64,000 nt of DNA from JAEXOD01 sp963667875 (GTDB lineage Bacteria > Bacteroidota > Ignavibacteria > Ignavibacteriales > Melioribacteraceae). The notes under the pieces were generated by a model. It ran no database searches. It saw nothing but the letters and a program-made list of their open reading frames with translations, and was not told where the DNA came from. The stretch is taken from contig CAXXGC010000013.1 of assembly GCA_963667875.2 (NCBI GenBank), positions 558,001 through 622,000 of the forward strand, in the 5' to 3' direction. The translations under genes and the position numbers were made by a program. Positions 1 to 9,566 of the stretch are shown piece after piece; position 1 is the first letter of the stretch, and every line of letters starts with the position of its first letter.

Positions 1-2430
1 TAATTCATGGGCAACAAATCCATTTTTCCCTGTATATAATACTTTATAATGGTTTTCTAAACGAGCACGAATATAATTTGCATTTAATATTGCATAAATT
101 GTAGCTTCCTGCAAACCTTTGTCCCCCATCATCTTAACATACGAATGAGAAATCGGCAATATCGAAGCACTTCCAAATGGAGCTGAAGAAACAGCACTAA
201 TTCCGCTTTCAGTTGTTTTAACTAACTTATGTTTTGGTAAAAATGGAACTAAATGTTCTGCAACTGCAATAGGGCCCATTCCCGGTCCGCCGCCGCCATG
301 TGGTATACTAAATGTTTTATGTAGATTAATATGACAAACATCGGCACCAATAAATGCAGGACTTGTTAAACCAACCTGAGCATTCATATTAGCACCATCC
401 ATGTATACTAATCCGCCATTTTGGTGTATAATATTACAAATATCTTTAATTCCTTCCTCAAAAACACCGTGGGTTGAAGGATATGTAACCATTAATGCAG
501 CTAAATTATCTTTATGCAATTCTGCTTTTTCTTTTAAATCTTTAATATCAATATTGCCGTTATCATCGCAATTAACAATAACTACTTTTCCACCTGCCAT
601 TACAGCACTAGCGGGATTTGTTCCATGAGCCGACGAAGGAATTAATATTACTGTTCTATGACCTTCTCCTTTACTGCAATGATATGAGCGAATTACCATT
701 AATCCTGCATATTCCCCTTGAGCACCGGAATTTGGCTGCAATGAAACTGCCTTAAACCCGGTTAATCGGCATAAAGCTGCATTTAATTCGTCAAATATTT
801 GTTTGTATCCTTCTGCTTGGTCTAAAGGAACAAAAGGATGAATATTTGCAAACTCAGGTAATGTTATTGCAAACATTTCAGTAGCCGCATTTAATTTCAT
901 TGTACATGAACCCAATGGAATCATTGATGTTGTTAGAGATAAATCTTGTTTTTCGAGATTTTTTATATATCTCATAAATTCAGTTTCGGAATAATAAGAA
1001 TTAAATACTGGATGACTTAAATAACCGCTCTTTCTATTTAATTCCTCAGGAAACGAATTGTTCTCAATTTCGAACTCTAAATTTTTTACATCAATAGATT
1101 TTGCAACAGCAAATACCGAAATAATGTCATTTAAATCATTTTCTAAAACTGTTTCATCTAAAGAAATTAAAATATTATTATCTTCATACCAAAAATTAAT
1201 TTCTTTTGACAAAGCTAATGTTTTAATATTATTTAATAAGTTAGTATCGTCAATATTAATGCAAAGAGTATCAAAGAAACTATTATTAGTTTGTTTGTAT
1301 CCTAGTTTTTTAAGATATGAGTTAAGATATTTGGTCATTTCGTTAATTCTATTGGCAATAGCTTTTAACCCTTTTGGACCATGATAAACAGCATATGCTC
1401 CGGCCATTATTGCAAGTAAAGCCTGGGCTGTACAAATATTACTTGTAGCTTTTTCGCGTTTAATATGTTGTTCTCTTGTCTGCAAAGCCATTCTTAAAGC
1501 TCTATTTCCTTTTGCGTCAACGGAAATACCTATAATTCTACCCGGCATTGTGCGTTTAAATTCATCTTTTGTAGCAAAATAAGCAGCATGCGGCCCGCCA
1601 TAACCTACCGGAACCCCAAATCGTTGAGTTGAACCTAATACAACATCAGCACCAAATTCTCCAGGAGGAGTTAACAACACTAAACTCATTAAATCGGCTG
1701 CAACTGCGGTAAAAATATTATTTTCTGCGGCTTTTTTAAATAATTCAGTATAATTAATAATTTCGCCTTTATAATTGGGGTACTGAACTAAAACAGCATA
1801 AATATCACTTCTCATTTCCAGCGAATTGATATTGCCGACTTCTAAATTAATCCCTAAAGGTAAAGCTCTTGTTTTAATTACATCTATTGTCTGTGGAAAA
1901 CAATCATCGGAAACCCAAAAAGTATGTGCTTCTTTTTTGTTTGATTTTCGTGATGAATGCAGCATTATCATTGCTTCTGCGGCTGCTGTGCCTTCATCTA
2001 ATAATGAGGCATTAGCAATAGGCATTCCAGTTAAGTCAACAATCATTGTCTGAAAATTTAACAAAGCTTCCAAACGACCCTGAGATATTTCAGCCTGATA
2101 AGGAGTATATTGTGTATACCAACCCGGATTTTCTAAAATATTTCTTTTAATTGCCGATGGAGTAATTGTTGAATAATAACCTAATCCGATATATGATCGG
2201 AAAAGTTTATTCCTTTTTGCTATTTTTGTTATTTCCGTCAGATATTCAAATTCGCTTAATCCATCAACATTGTTTAATAAATCAGTGTTTCTAATTTTTT
2301 CAGGTATAGTTTTTTCAATTAATTCATCTAAAGATTTAATTCCCATTAATTCTAACATTACATTTACATCATCATTTTTAGAGCCGATATGACGATCTAC
2401 GAACTTATCAGTAATTTTGAAAGTTTCCAT
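1..2430 (-). CDS. gcvP: Glycine dehydrogenase (decarboxylating), P-protein, 3' end cut by window
   Basis: PLP-dependent P-protein of the glycine cleavage system, which decarboxylates glycine and passes the aminomethyl group to the lipoyl H-protein. The frame is open from the ATG at 2430 to base 1 (810 codons); full-length P-proteins run about 950-960 residues, so the C-terminal ~150 residues lie outside the window. It begins METFKITDKFVDRHIGS. The C-terminal half shows SSAHGTNPAS, a Gly-rich loop GGGGPGMGP and INLHKTF, whose lysine (bases 316-318, about residue 705) is the expected Schiff-base lysine. The protein is of the single-chain type rather than split GcvPA/GcvPB. It follows purE on the same strand with a 55 bp gap, so it may be read through from purKE. 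Identity is secure; only the end is missing. Confidence 0.96.
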   Translation of the reverse strand, partial: METFKITDKFVDRHIGSKNDDVNVMLELMGIKSLDELIEKTIPEKIRNTDLLNNVDGLSEFEYLTEITKIAKRNKLFRSYIGLGYYSTITPSAIKRNILENPGWYTQYTPYQAEISQGRLEALLNFQTMIVDLTGMPIANASLLDEGTAAAEAMIMLHSSRKSNKKEAHTFWVSDDCFPQTIDVIKTRALPLGINLEVGNINSLEMRSDIYAVLVQYPNYKGEIINYTELFKKAAENNIFTAVAADLMSLVLLTPPGEFGADVVLGSTQRFGVPVGYGGPHAAYFATKDEFKRTMPGRIIGISVDAKGNRALRMALQTREQHIKREKATSNICTAQALLAIMAGAYAVYHGPKGLKAIANRINEMTKYLNSYLKKLGYKQTNNSFFDTLCINIDDTNLLNNIKTLALSKEINFWYEDNNILISLDETVLENDLNDIISVFAVAKSIDVKNLEFEIENNSFPEELNRKSGYLSHPVFNSYYSETEFMRYIKNLEKQDLSLTTSMIPLGSCTMKLNAATEMFAITLPEFANIHPFVPLDQAEGYKQIFDELNAALCRLTGFKAVSLQPNSGAQGEYAGLMVIRSYHCSKGEGHRTVILIPSSAHGTNPASAVMAGGKVVIVNCDDNGNIDIKDLKEKAELHKDNLAALMVTYPSTHGVFEEGIKDICNIIHQNGGLVYMDGANMNAQVGLTSPAFIGADVCHINLHKTFSIPHGGGGPGMGPIAVAEHLVPFLPKHKLVKTTESGISAVSSAPFGSASILPISHSYVKMMGDKGLQEATIYAILNANYIRARLENHYKVLYTGKNGFVAHEL

Positions 2431-2485
2431 GTCTTTATCTCTTTTATTTTTCAAATTTTGTAAATTTTTATACAATAATTATTTT

Positions 2486-2974
2486 TTAGTATTCTAAATT
2501 TTGGTTTTTATTTAGCGATTCTGCTGCTATTGTTTCTTTATAGTTTTTTAATTTTTTTGTCAAACCTTCATCATTAAGTGCTAAAATTTTTACAGCAAGT
2601 AAACCTGCATTTTTAGCTTGTCCTATTCCAACAGTTGCAACCGGAACTCCGGCGGGCATTTGAACAATGGATAAAAGCGAATCCAGCCCGTTTAAGGCTT
2701 TACTTTGGACAGGGACACCAATTACAGGCAAAATTGTGTAAGCTGCCGTCATACCTGGTAAATGAGCTGCACCGCCCGCACCTGCAATAATTACTTTAAT
2801 TCCTTTATATAAAGCGGTTTTAGCATATTCAGCCATATAATCAGGGGTTCTATGTGCCGATACTATTTTTACTTCAAATGGTACTTCAAATTCTTTGCAA
2901 ACATCAATTGCTCCTTTCATTGTTGAAAGGTCGGAATCACTTCCCATTATTATTCCAACTAACGCTCTATCCAT
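2486..2974 (-). CDS. purE: N5-carboxyaminoimidazole ribonucleotide mutase (PurE class I)
   Basis: Converts N5-CAIR to CAIR in de novo purine synthesis. The 162-residue length matches class I PurE. The N-terminal MGSDSDLSTM phosphate-binding loop, the SAHRTP motif with the active-site histidine and the Gly-rich GAGGAAHLPG segment are all visible. The gene follows purK with 13 bp between them, so the two form the usual purK-purE pair, which carries out the two-step bacterial route from AIR. No odd residues were noticed. Confidence 0.97.
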   Translation of the reverse strand: MDRALVGIIMGSDSDLSTMKGAIDVCKEFEVPFEVKIVSAHRTPDYMAEYAKTALYKGIKVIIAGAGGAAHLPGMTAAYTILPVIGVPVQSKALNGLDSLLSIVQMPAGVPVATVGIGQAKNAGLLAVKILALNDEGLTKKLKNYKETIAAESLNKNQNLEY

Positions 2975-2987
2975 TTTTATGAATTCC

Positions 2988-4127
2988 TTATATCATTGCT
3001 ATTTTTTCAATTTTTTCAGCACGATTCAGTATATCTTCCAAATCATTTCCGGTAATTGTAATATGTCCCATTTTTCTTCCCAATCTGGAATCTGCTTTTG
3101 CATAAATGTGTAAATGTAAATCGGGTTCTTTCAGCACTTCCGAATAATTTTCTAAATTCCCTTTTCCATTTTTTTTGCCCAACAAATTTATCATAACCGC
3201 ATAAGGATATATTAACGATGTATCACCCAGCGGCAAATCTAATACCGCTCTTATGTGGTTTTCAAATTGTGAAGTCACACAAGCATCCATTGTATAATGG
3301 CCCGAGTTATGAGGCCTTGGAGCTAATTCATTAATTAATATTTGTTTATCGTTTGTTAAAAACATCTCTACGGCAAAAATACCATGTCCTTCAACAGCAT
3401 TTATTGATTCAATGGCTATTTTTTTTGCTTCATTCATTATTTCAACATCAATATTGGCAGGAGCAATAACCTTTTTGCAAATATTATTTTCCTGTATTGT
3501 TTCAACAACCGGATATGTTAATGTTTGGAATGAATTTTTAACTACTAAAACAGCTAATTCTTTTGTAAAATTTACAAACTTTTCGGCATATAACGAATTA
3601 TGTCGTTTAATTAGTATGTTATAACTTTCTTTAAATTCCGATTCATTACGAATTACTGCATTTCCGTATCCATCATAACCAAGTTTTTTTGATTTTAATA
3701 CAAAAGGAAGTCCTAATCTTTCGACAGTATTTGAATATTCATCTATTGAAATTACTTCCGTAAAATCAGGTAAAGGCAAATTTGCTTTTTTTAATACACT
3801 TTTTTGAATGTATTTATCTTGTATTAACGAAATAGTTTTAGATGTAGGTAATACAATTTTACCAAGTTTTTCTAAAAACAACAAACGGTTCGAATCAATA
3901 AATTCACTCTCAAGTGTAATTATATCACAACTTGCAGCAAATTCAGTCATTATTTTATCATCATTTACCCAACCCTCAAAATCGTTTTTTGTCATCATTC
4001 CGGCTGGAGAATTTAAACTTTTTTCCAAAATACTTATATCAAGCCCTAATCTAAACGCATAATAAGCCGACATTTTGGCTAATTGTCCACCGCCTAATAT
4101 TCCAATCCTGCTAAATTCCTTTTCCAT
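2988..4127 (-). CDS. purK: N5-carboxyaminoimidazole ribonucleotide synthase (PurK)
   Basis: ATP-grasp enzyme that carboxylates AIR to N5-CAIR with bicarbonate, upstream of PurE in the pathway and in the operon. The N-terminal IGILGGGQLAKM is the PurK signature. Later segments include KSKKLGYDGYGN and NELAPRPHNSGHYT, typical ATP-grasp/PurK blocks. The frame stays open back to a TTG at 4160, but I prefer the ATG at 4127: it has GGAG just upstream and places the glycine-rich loop close to the N-terminus, as in the family. This gives 379 residues. A stem-loop at 4196-4241 separates it from the next gene upstream. Confidence 0.95.
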   Translation of the reverse strand: MEKEFSRIGILGGGQLAKMSAYYAFRLGLDISILEKSLNSPAGMMTKNDFEGWVNDDKIMTEFAASCDIITLESEFIDSNRLLFLEKLGKIVLPTSKTISLIQDKYIQKSVLKKANLPLPDFTEVISIDEYSNTVERLGLPFVLKSKKLGYDGYGNAVIRNESEFKESYNILIKRHNSLYAEKFVNFTKELAVLVVKNSFQTLTYPVVETIQENNICKKVIAPANIDVEIMNEAKKIAIESINAVEGHGIFAVEMFLTNDKQILINELAPRPHNSGHYTMDACVTSQFENHIRAVLDLPLGDTSLIYPYAVMINLLGKKNGKGNLENYSEVLKEPDLHLHIYAKADSRLGRKMGHITITGNDLEDILNRAEKIEKIAMI

Positions 4128-4195
4128 AAGCTCCAAAAAATTTAATATTAAATTTAACAATAATTGTTGTTATTATAAAGGTGGGCAGTAATAAA

Positions 4196-4241
4196 AAAAG
4201 CGAAGATGAGAAATTAATTAAAAAAACTCAGCTTCGCTTTT
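4196..4241 (-). terminator. Rho-independent terminator of the GIN-domain lipoprotein gene
   Basis: Arms 4196-4210 and 4227-4241 form a 15 bp stem (GCGAAG core) with a single mismatch and a 16 nt loop. On the minus strand the stem runs straight into T residues complementary to the A run at 4193-4199. It lies 23 bp past the stop of the minus-strand gene at 4264, and separates that gene from purK. Confidence 0.85.
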
Positions 4242-4263
4242 GGTAGTCGCGTATATTAATAGT

Positions 4264-4911
4264 TTATTTTTTCTTGATTGATCCTACACCGGATATTTGC
4301 GGAGTAACTTTTGACGGGTTACCATAATAGGTGATGTTTCCAACTCCTGATACATTAGCATCAAGTGATTCTTTTGCATACACCTCAGCATCAGAAGCTC
4401 CACTTATGTTAACAGAAACTTTATTAGCAATTAATTCTTTCGCATATAAATTCGCAGCACCCGAAATTTCAACCTGCAGCTCATCGGTTTCGCCCTCAAC
4501 ATTTACGGAACCGGCACCACTTAAATTTACGAAAAATTCTTCATTTTTCAAATTTTTTACAACTAAATCATTCGCTCCGGACACAGAAATTGCATTTAAT
4601 TCCGGAGTTGTGATATTAATCACAATTTTATTCTTAGGTCTTAAGTCTTTTTTTGTCGAGATACTAAGGGTATTACCATCAACTTCAGTTTTAATATATT
4701 TTAACAAGTTCTCATCACCTTTAATCTCTAAAGTGGTTTTATCATCAATTGTCAAATTTACATCAAAAGCACCTGACAATTCAATTTCAGAAAAATCTTC
4801 TATATTTCTTTTTTCAGTTTTGTAATTTCCGTTACCCTTAACACCGTGGAAATGACATGCCGAAACTGATAAAAACACTAAAGCTAAAACTAAAAAATTT
4901 CTTAATTTCAT
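4264..4911 (-). CDS. GIN-domain (DUF2807) lipoprotein
   Basis: Putative outer-membrane or periplasmic lipoprotein of 215 residues. The first ~19 residues are a lipoprotein signal peptide ending in the lipobox-like LSVSAC. The rest is a head-GIN (DUF2807) domain: a right-handed beta-helix built of repeated short strands, seen as recurring LSGA, VSGA, ISGA and VSGVG motifs. Such proteins are common in Bacteroidota, and their biochemical role is not established. It stands alone between a divergent AAA+ gene and purK, and has its own terminator. The family call is strong; function is unknown. Confidence 0.85.
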   Translation of the reverse strand: MKLRNFLVLALVFLSVSACHFHGVKGNGNYKTEKRNIEDFSEIELSGAFDVNLTIDDKTTLEIKGDENLLKYIKTEVDGNTLSISTKKDLRPKNKIVINITTPELNAISVSGANDLVVKNLKNEEFFVNLSGAGSVNVEGETDELQVEISGAANLYAKELIANKVSVNISGASDAEVYAKESLDANVSGVGNITYYGNPSKVTPQISGVGSIKKK

Positions 4912-5061
4912 ATTATTTCCATTTTTATATTAAGACGATTTAAATAAATATTTGTTTCATCAAAATTATAATTTAAATTACAATTTTCTTTTTTTATATT
5001 TAGACTTACGTATTGGTAAAAAGGTTGCATTTATCTTAGTATTCGATATAACGAGGTAATT

Positions 5062-8000
5062 TTGAAAGATAACGAGCTAAATCATATTCAGGCAGAAGCA
5101 TTTGAACATCTTTGGAACGGAAGATTTAGGATGGCATTGCCATTAGCAAAAAAAGCTTGTGATGAGAGACCCGATGACAGTGAAGCTGCAATAATTTATG
5201 CTTGGGCATTATTAGAAAATGGTCACCCTCAAAAAGCTATGGATTATATTAACTTAGCTGTTGATTTAAAAGGTGATACAATTAAATCACATCTTTATCG
5301 AGGTTATCTGCTTTCAAGAATGAGCATTTATGAAGGTGCCCTTTCCGATCTAAATTCAACTGTTGCAAATCAAAAAGAGATGCTTGCCTGGACTTATGTA
5401 AATACAGCCAGAACCCTTGCCGGATTAAATAGATTTGAAGAGGCTTCTCAATCTTTAAATTTAGCGTTGATGATTGATTCAGGAAAAAATCCGCATTGGG
5501 ATAAATTACGAAAGTTTTATGATACTGCTAATGAATTGCAGACAAGTAAATCGAAATTAAAACAAAAACATGCCGAAAAACTTTTAGAAGATGGTTCGGA
5601 AGCAATTAAACTAAAAGAATACTGGTTCAGTTTATTTGCAGCTTCAAAAATTTTAAGCGAGGAAATGATTAATCCCAAAATACAGGGTGACGCTGAGTTG
5701 TTGGAACTTGAATCATTAATATTTTTATTCCAATACAAACCAGCTTGGGATAAAGCTAAAAAATTGCAGCCAAAATTTTCGGGCGATGCAAAATTTAAAA
5801 ATATATTTTCTGCTTTAGAAAAATTCAGAAAAACAGAATTTGATACTAATGCTGAAGATGAAAAGATCAATATTCCTAAAATTCCCAACATCGAAATTAA
5901 ACCGCCAATACCTGATAAAAAAATTAGTGAAGTTCCTAAAACTACTCAAATAATAGAATACAAACCGGTTTTTAAATTCAATAAATTTATTGAAATATTT
6001 TCGTTAAAACTTTTTGATGTTATTGAGGAAGAGAAAAAAGGGCAGCGTGTTTTTTACCAACAATTTGATGTTTCGAATATCCGTATTGTAGGTGCTGAGG
6101 TTATTTTTAATAACTTATGTTATCAAATTCAAGATAAGGTTTATATAGGCATTGCCCGCTGGTACTTAAATCAAGTGCTTATTGGTGAAAATAAATTTAA
6201 TTTACATGTTAAAAAAGATTGGGATTCAGTAATTTTTGTTCAAACATGGGGCGGCACTGATAAAAGATATTGGGCTATGGGAGATACACATGTTGAATTT
6301 TTAATTGATAACCAACTTGTATGTTCAAGAGATTTTTTAATTGGTGATGAACCAATTTTTGAAATTGATAGACCTGAGGTTGAAGAAGAGGAAGAAGTAG
6401 AGATTGTAAAATCCCAAAAAGATACCGTTTCCGATGTGAATAGACCAAATACAGATAAAACATCCGGTAAAGAAGAAACTAAACCTGAGGTTAAAAAGAA
6501 AACAGAAGTTGATGAACCTCTGGATTTAGAGCAGTTGTTACTTGAGTTTGAAAAATTTACCGGTTTAGATTCTGTAAAAAAAGCATTGCGCAGTTTTACA
6601 GATTACCTGGAATTTATTAAAGATAGAAAACGTTTAGGATTAAAATCGGAAGATGATTTATCAATTAATGCCGTATTTTTAGGAAACCCCGGAACAGGAA
6701 AAACTACTGTTGCAAGATTACTTGGTAAAATTTTTAAAGCAATGGGTATTTTACCAGACGGACATTTAATTGAAGTTGACCGGGCCGGTTTAGTAGGTCA
6801 ATATGTGGGCGAAACTGCTCCCAAAACTGAAAAAGCAATTCAAGATGCTATTGGCGGAGTTTTATTTATTGATGAAGCTTATACTTTGGTAAAAAAAGGG
6901 GGCGGCGGACAAGATTTTGGCCAAGAAGCAATTGATACTTTATTAAAAAGAATGGAAGATCTTAAAGGCAAATTTGCAGTTATTGCCGCCGGTTACACCG
7001 ATGAAATGGAAAGTTTTTTACTTTCTAACCCCGGATTAAAATCAAGGTTTAATCATTCCTTTACTTTTGAGGATTACTCCCCTGACGAACTTACTACTAT
7101 TTTACTTAAGATGTTTACTAAAGAAGAATATGTAGTAACCGAAGAAGCAATTGAACTAATGAAAAAGTATTTTACCAAGATGTATAGATTGCGTGATAAA
7201 ACATTTGGCAATGCAAGAATGGCAAGAAAATATTTTGAAGAACTTAAAATGACTTTAAGTAAACGGTATAGATTTTTGCCTGATGAAGAACGCACAAAAG
7301 AAAACGCAACTACAATTTTGCCTGAAGATGTATTAAATGTATTTGGACAAGAAAAGTTAAAAGAAGTATCAATTCCTATTAATGAAGAAAGTTTAAAAGA
7401 GGAACTTGAAAATTTAAATAATTTAATAGGATTAAGCCAGCTGAAAAAAGATGTGGCTGATATGGTTAAACTTGCCCGTTATTTTATTCAGCAAGGTACG
7501 GATATTAAATCAAGTTTTTCCGATCATATTTTATTTTATGGTAATCCCGGTACAGGTAAAACTACCGTTGCCCGAATCATCAGCAAAATATACTCAGCTT
7601 TGGGTATTTTACCGCGAGGACACTTAACCGAAACAGACAGACAAGGTTTAGTTGCTCCACACGTTGGCGGAACGAGTGAAAAAACAACCGAATTGATAAA
7701 TAAATCAATTGGCGGAACTCTATTTATTGATGAGGCTTACACTCTTGCCAAAGGTGGTGAAAATGATTTTGGAAAAGAAGCAATTGATACATTATTAAAA
7801 AGAATGGAAGATGACCGCGGAAAGTTTATTGTAATTGCCGCAGGATATACCGATGAAATGAAACAATTTCTTGATTCTAATCCCGGTATGAAATCGCGTT
7901 TTACCAAGATTTTTATTTTTGAAGATTATACTCCTGACGAAATGATAGCGTTAATTAAAATTCACGCTTCCAAAAAAGAAGTAATTTTAAATGATGACGT

Positions 8001-9060
8001 AATTGAAGAATTAAATAAACATTTTACTGAATTATACAGAAATAGAGATAAAAATTTTGGTAATGCAAGAATTGTTAGAAATCTTTTTGATAAGGCATAC
8101 CAAAATTATTTATTGCGAGTTTCCGATATTCAGGATGAAAGCAAACAAGATACAAATGAAAAAGAATTAATTAGTGCTGATTTTTTTGAAACTGACGATA
8201 AAAACAATAAAAAAACTTACGAAATAAAAATAAATCAAAAAGATCTGGATTTATTAATAAATCAGTTATATCAGCTAAAAGGTCTGGAATCCGTAAAACG
8301 CGGAGTTGATAAACTGGTTAACGGAATTAAAGTAGCTCAGGTTCGTAAACAACGTGGATTGCAAGTTATTGAAAAAAGCCTGCATTCGGTATTTATTGGA
8401 AATCCGGGTACCGGAAAAACCACTGTTGCTCGTTTAATGAGTAAAATTTACAAAGAACTAGGTTTGCTCGAAAAAGGTCATTTGGTTGAAGTAGATAGAG
8501 CCGATTTAGTTGCCGGTTATTCGGGACAAACCGCAATAAAAACGGATAAAGTAATTCAACAAGCTTTGGGCGGTACATTGTTTATTGATGAAGCTTATAC
8601 TCTTGCTCGTGGAAGCGGTGATTTTGGACAGGAAGCTATTGATACTCTGCTTAAACGAATGGAAGATTTTAAAGGACAACTGATTGTAATTGTTGCCGGA
8701 TATACCGATGAAATGAAACAATTTATTGAATCAAATCCTGGAATGAAATCCAGATTTATTAATACATTTGTATTTGAAGATTATAATCCTCGTCAACTGC
8801 TGGAAATTTCAGCCGATATTGCGGATTCCAATGGTTATAAATTGGATGAAGGAGCATTACAGCTTCTATTAGAAATGTTTCATAATCTATATAATAACAG
8901 AGACAAAAATTTTGGCAATGCTCGTACTGCCCGAAACATATTGTATAAGGCAATAAGTTATCAGGAAGAAAGAATCAGTAAAATGTACAATTATGATGAT
9001 GAAGATTTAGTTTTTATCACTTACGAAGATGTAGAAAATATAACCGAAGCGGATTATTAG
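5062..9060 (+). CDS. TPR protein with three tandem CbbX/SpoVK-type AAA+ ATPase domains
   Basis: A 1332-residue protein. Residues ~1-250 are helical and TPR-like. Residues ~305-440 hold a mixed alpha/beta region that I do not recognise, followed by an acidic and Lys-rich linker. Three AAA+ modules of the CbbX/CfxQ/SpoVK class follow, with identical Walker A motifs GNPGTGKT at ~541, ~827 and ~1113 (286 residues apart) and Walker B LFIDEAYTL in each. All three look catalytically complete, including the conserved FGNAR segment late in each module. TPR plus a single CbbX-type AAA domain is known in EccA; three in one chain is unusual. The start is TTG, preceded by GAGG. It converges on the VOC gene with only one base between the stops. 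The substrate is unknown; a remodelling ATPase is the family expectation. Confidence 0.88.
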   Translation: MKDNELNHIQAEAFEHLWNGRFRMALPLAKKACDERPDDSEAAIIYAWALLENGHPQKAMDYINLAVDLKGDTIKSHLYRGYLLSRMSIYEGALSDLNSTVANQKEMLAWTYVNTARTLAGLNRFEEASQSLNLALMIDSGKNPHWDKLRKFYDTANELQTSKSKLKQKHAEKLLEDGSEAIKLKEYWFSLFAASKILSEEMINPKIQGDAELLELESLIFLFQYKPAWDKAKKLQPKFSGDAKFKNIFSALEKFRKTEFDTNAEDEKINIPKIPNIEIKPPIPDKKISEVPKTTQIIEYKPVFKFNKFIEIFSLKLFDVIEEEKKGQRVFYQQFDVSNIRIVGAEVIFNNLCYQIQDKVYIGIARWYLNQVLIGENKFNLHVKKDWDSVIFVQTWGGTDKRYWAMGDTHVEFLIDNQLVCSRDFLIGDEPIFEIDRPEVEEEEEVEIVKSQKDTVSDVNRPNTDKTSGKEETKPEVKKKTEVDEPLDLEQLLLEFEKFTGLDSVKKALRSFTDYLEFIKDRKRLGLKSEDDLSINAVFLGNPGTGKTTVARLLGKIFKAMGILPDGHLIEVDRAGLVGQYVGETAPKTEKAIQDAIGGVLFIDEAYTLVKKGGGGQDFGQEAIDTLLKRMEDLKGKFAVIAAGYTDEMESFLLSNPGLKSRFNHSFTFEDYSPDELTTILLKMFTKEEYVVTEEAIELMKKYFTKMYRLRDKTFGNARMARKYFEELKMTLSKRYRFLPDEERTKENATTILPEDVLNVFGQEKLKEVSIPINEESLKEELENLNNLIGLSQLKKDVADMVKLARYFIQQGTDIKSSFSDHILFYGNPGTGKTTVARIISKIYSALGILPRGHLTETDRQGLVAPHVGGTSEKTTELINKSIGGTLFIDEAYTLAKGGENDFGKEAIDTLLKRMEDDRGKFIVIAAGYTDEMKQFLDSNPGMKSRFTKIFIFEDYTPDEMIALIKIHASKKEVILNDDVIEELNKHFTELYRNRDKNFGNARIVRNLFDKAYQNYLLRVSDIQDESKQDTNEKELISADFFETDDKNNKKTYEIKINQKDLDLLINQLYQLKGLESVKRGVDKLVNGIKVAQVRKQRGLQVIEKSLHSVFIGNPGTGKTTVARLMSKIYKELGLLEKGHLVEVDRADLVAGYSGQTAIKTDKVIQQALGGTLFIDEAYTLARGSGDFGQEAIDTLLKRMEDFKGQLIVIVAGYTDEMKQFIESNPGMKSRFINTFVFEDYNPRQLLEISADIADSNGYKLDEGALQLLLEMFHNLYNNRDKNFGNARTARNILYKAISYQEERISKMYNYDDEDLVFITYEDVENITEADY

Positions 9061-9061
9061 T

Positions 9062-9565
9062 TTATTCTACACTTTCGGAAAATGTTAAAACATATCCATT
9101 AATATCTTTGCACGAAAACTCTTTTGTGCCATAAAATGTATTGTGCATATCATTTAAAATTTCACAGGTGCCTTTTATTTTGTTGTACAATTCATCAATA
9201 TCTTCAACATCAATATATAAAGCAAATGTTCCACCAATAACAGAATCGCACAAATGAGGAAGTTCACTAACAAAACTTTCTCTTTTCTGAATCATAAGTT
9301 CAATTCCATCCTTCGATAAAATGGCAAAATCAAACGATCCTGTATCAGGAACACTAATAACCATTTTAAAATCCAACATGTTCTCATAAAATTCAATTGT
9401 TTTGTTAACATCTTTAACCATCAAATTTGGAGTTAATTTTGTGATTGTCATTTTTTTATCCTTTTTACTTTTTACAGAAATATAATTTACAGCTATTCCC
9501 CACATCAACCCCACCATTAAAAAAACTATCAGCAGAAATATAATGCTTTTATAATTATTTTTCAT
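9062..9565 (-). CDS. VOC (glyoxalase/bleomycin-resistance) family protein with optional N-terminal membrane segment
   Basis: The C-terminal ~129 residues form a VOC fold: a start like MTITKLTPNLMVKDV, IEFYENMLDF, a central FALYIDVEDIDELY, and a closing NGYVLTFSES. Metal ligands are not obvious enough to assign activity. The reading frame has two good starts. The ATG at 9565, one base after the upstream stop, adds a 38-residue leader with one strong membrane helix. The ATG at 9451 has a clear AAGGA ribosome site and gives a soluble protein of normal VOC length. The gene follows the SDR gene immediately. The longer form is given here because its hydrophobic segment is intact and in frame. Confidence 0.75.
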   Translation of the reverse strand: MKNNYKSIIFLLIVFLMVGLMWGIAVNYISVKSKKDKKMTITKLTPNLMVKDVNKTIEFYENMLDFKMVISVPDTGSFDFAILSKDGIELMIQKRESFVSELPHLCDSVIGGTFALYIDVEDIDELYNKIKGTCEILNDMHNTFYGTKEFSCKDINGYVLTFSESVE

Positions 9566-9566
9566 A

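Noticed and set aside
1058..1384. Open frames on the plus strand across the first 2 kb.
   Set aside because: The minus strand is open without a stop from 2430 to base 1 and encodes gcvP motifs, so these are shadows.
4331..4825. A 164-codon open frame antisense to the GIN-domain lipoprotein.
   Set aside because: It is Ser/Phe-rich, which is what the reverse frame of a Gly/Ser/Asn beta-helix gene produces, and it has no domain match that I recognise.
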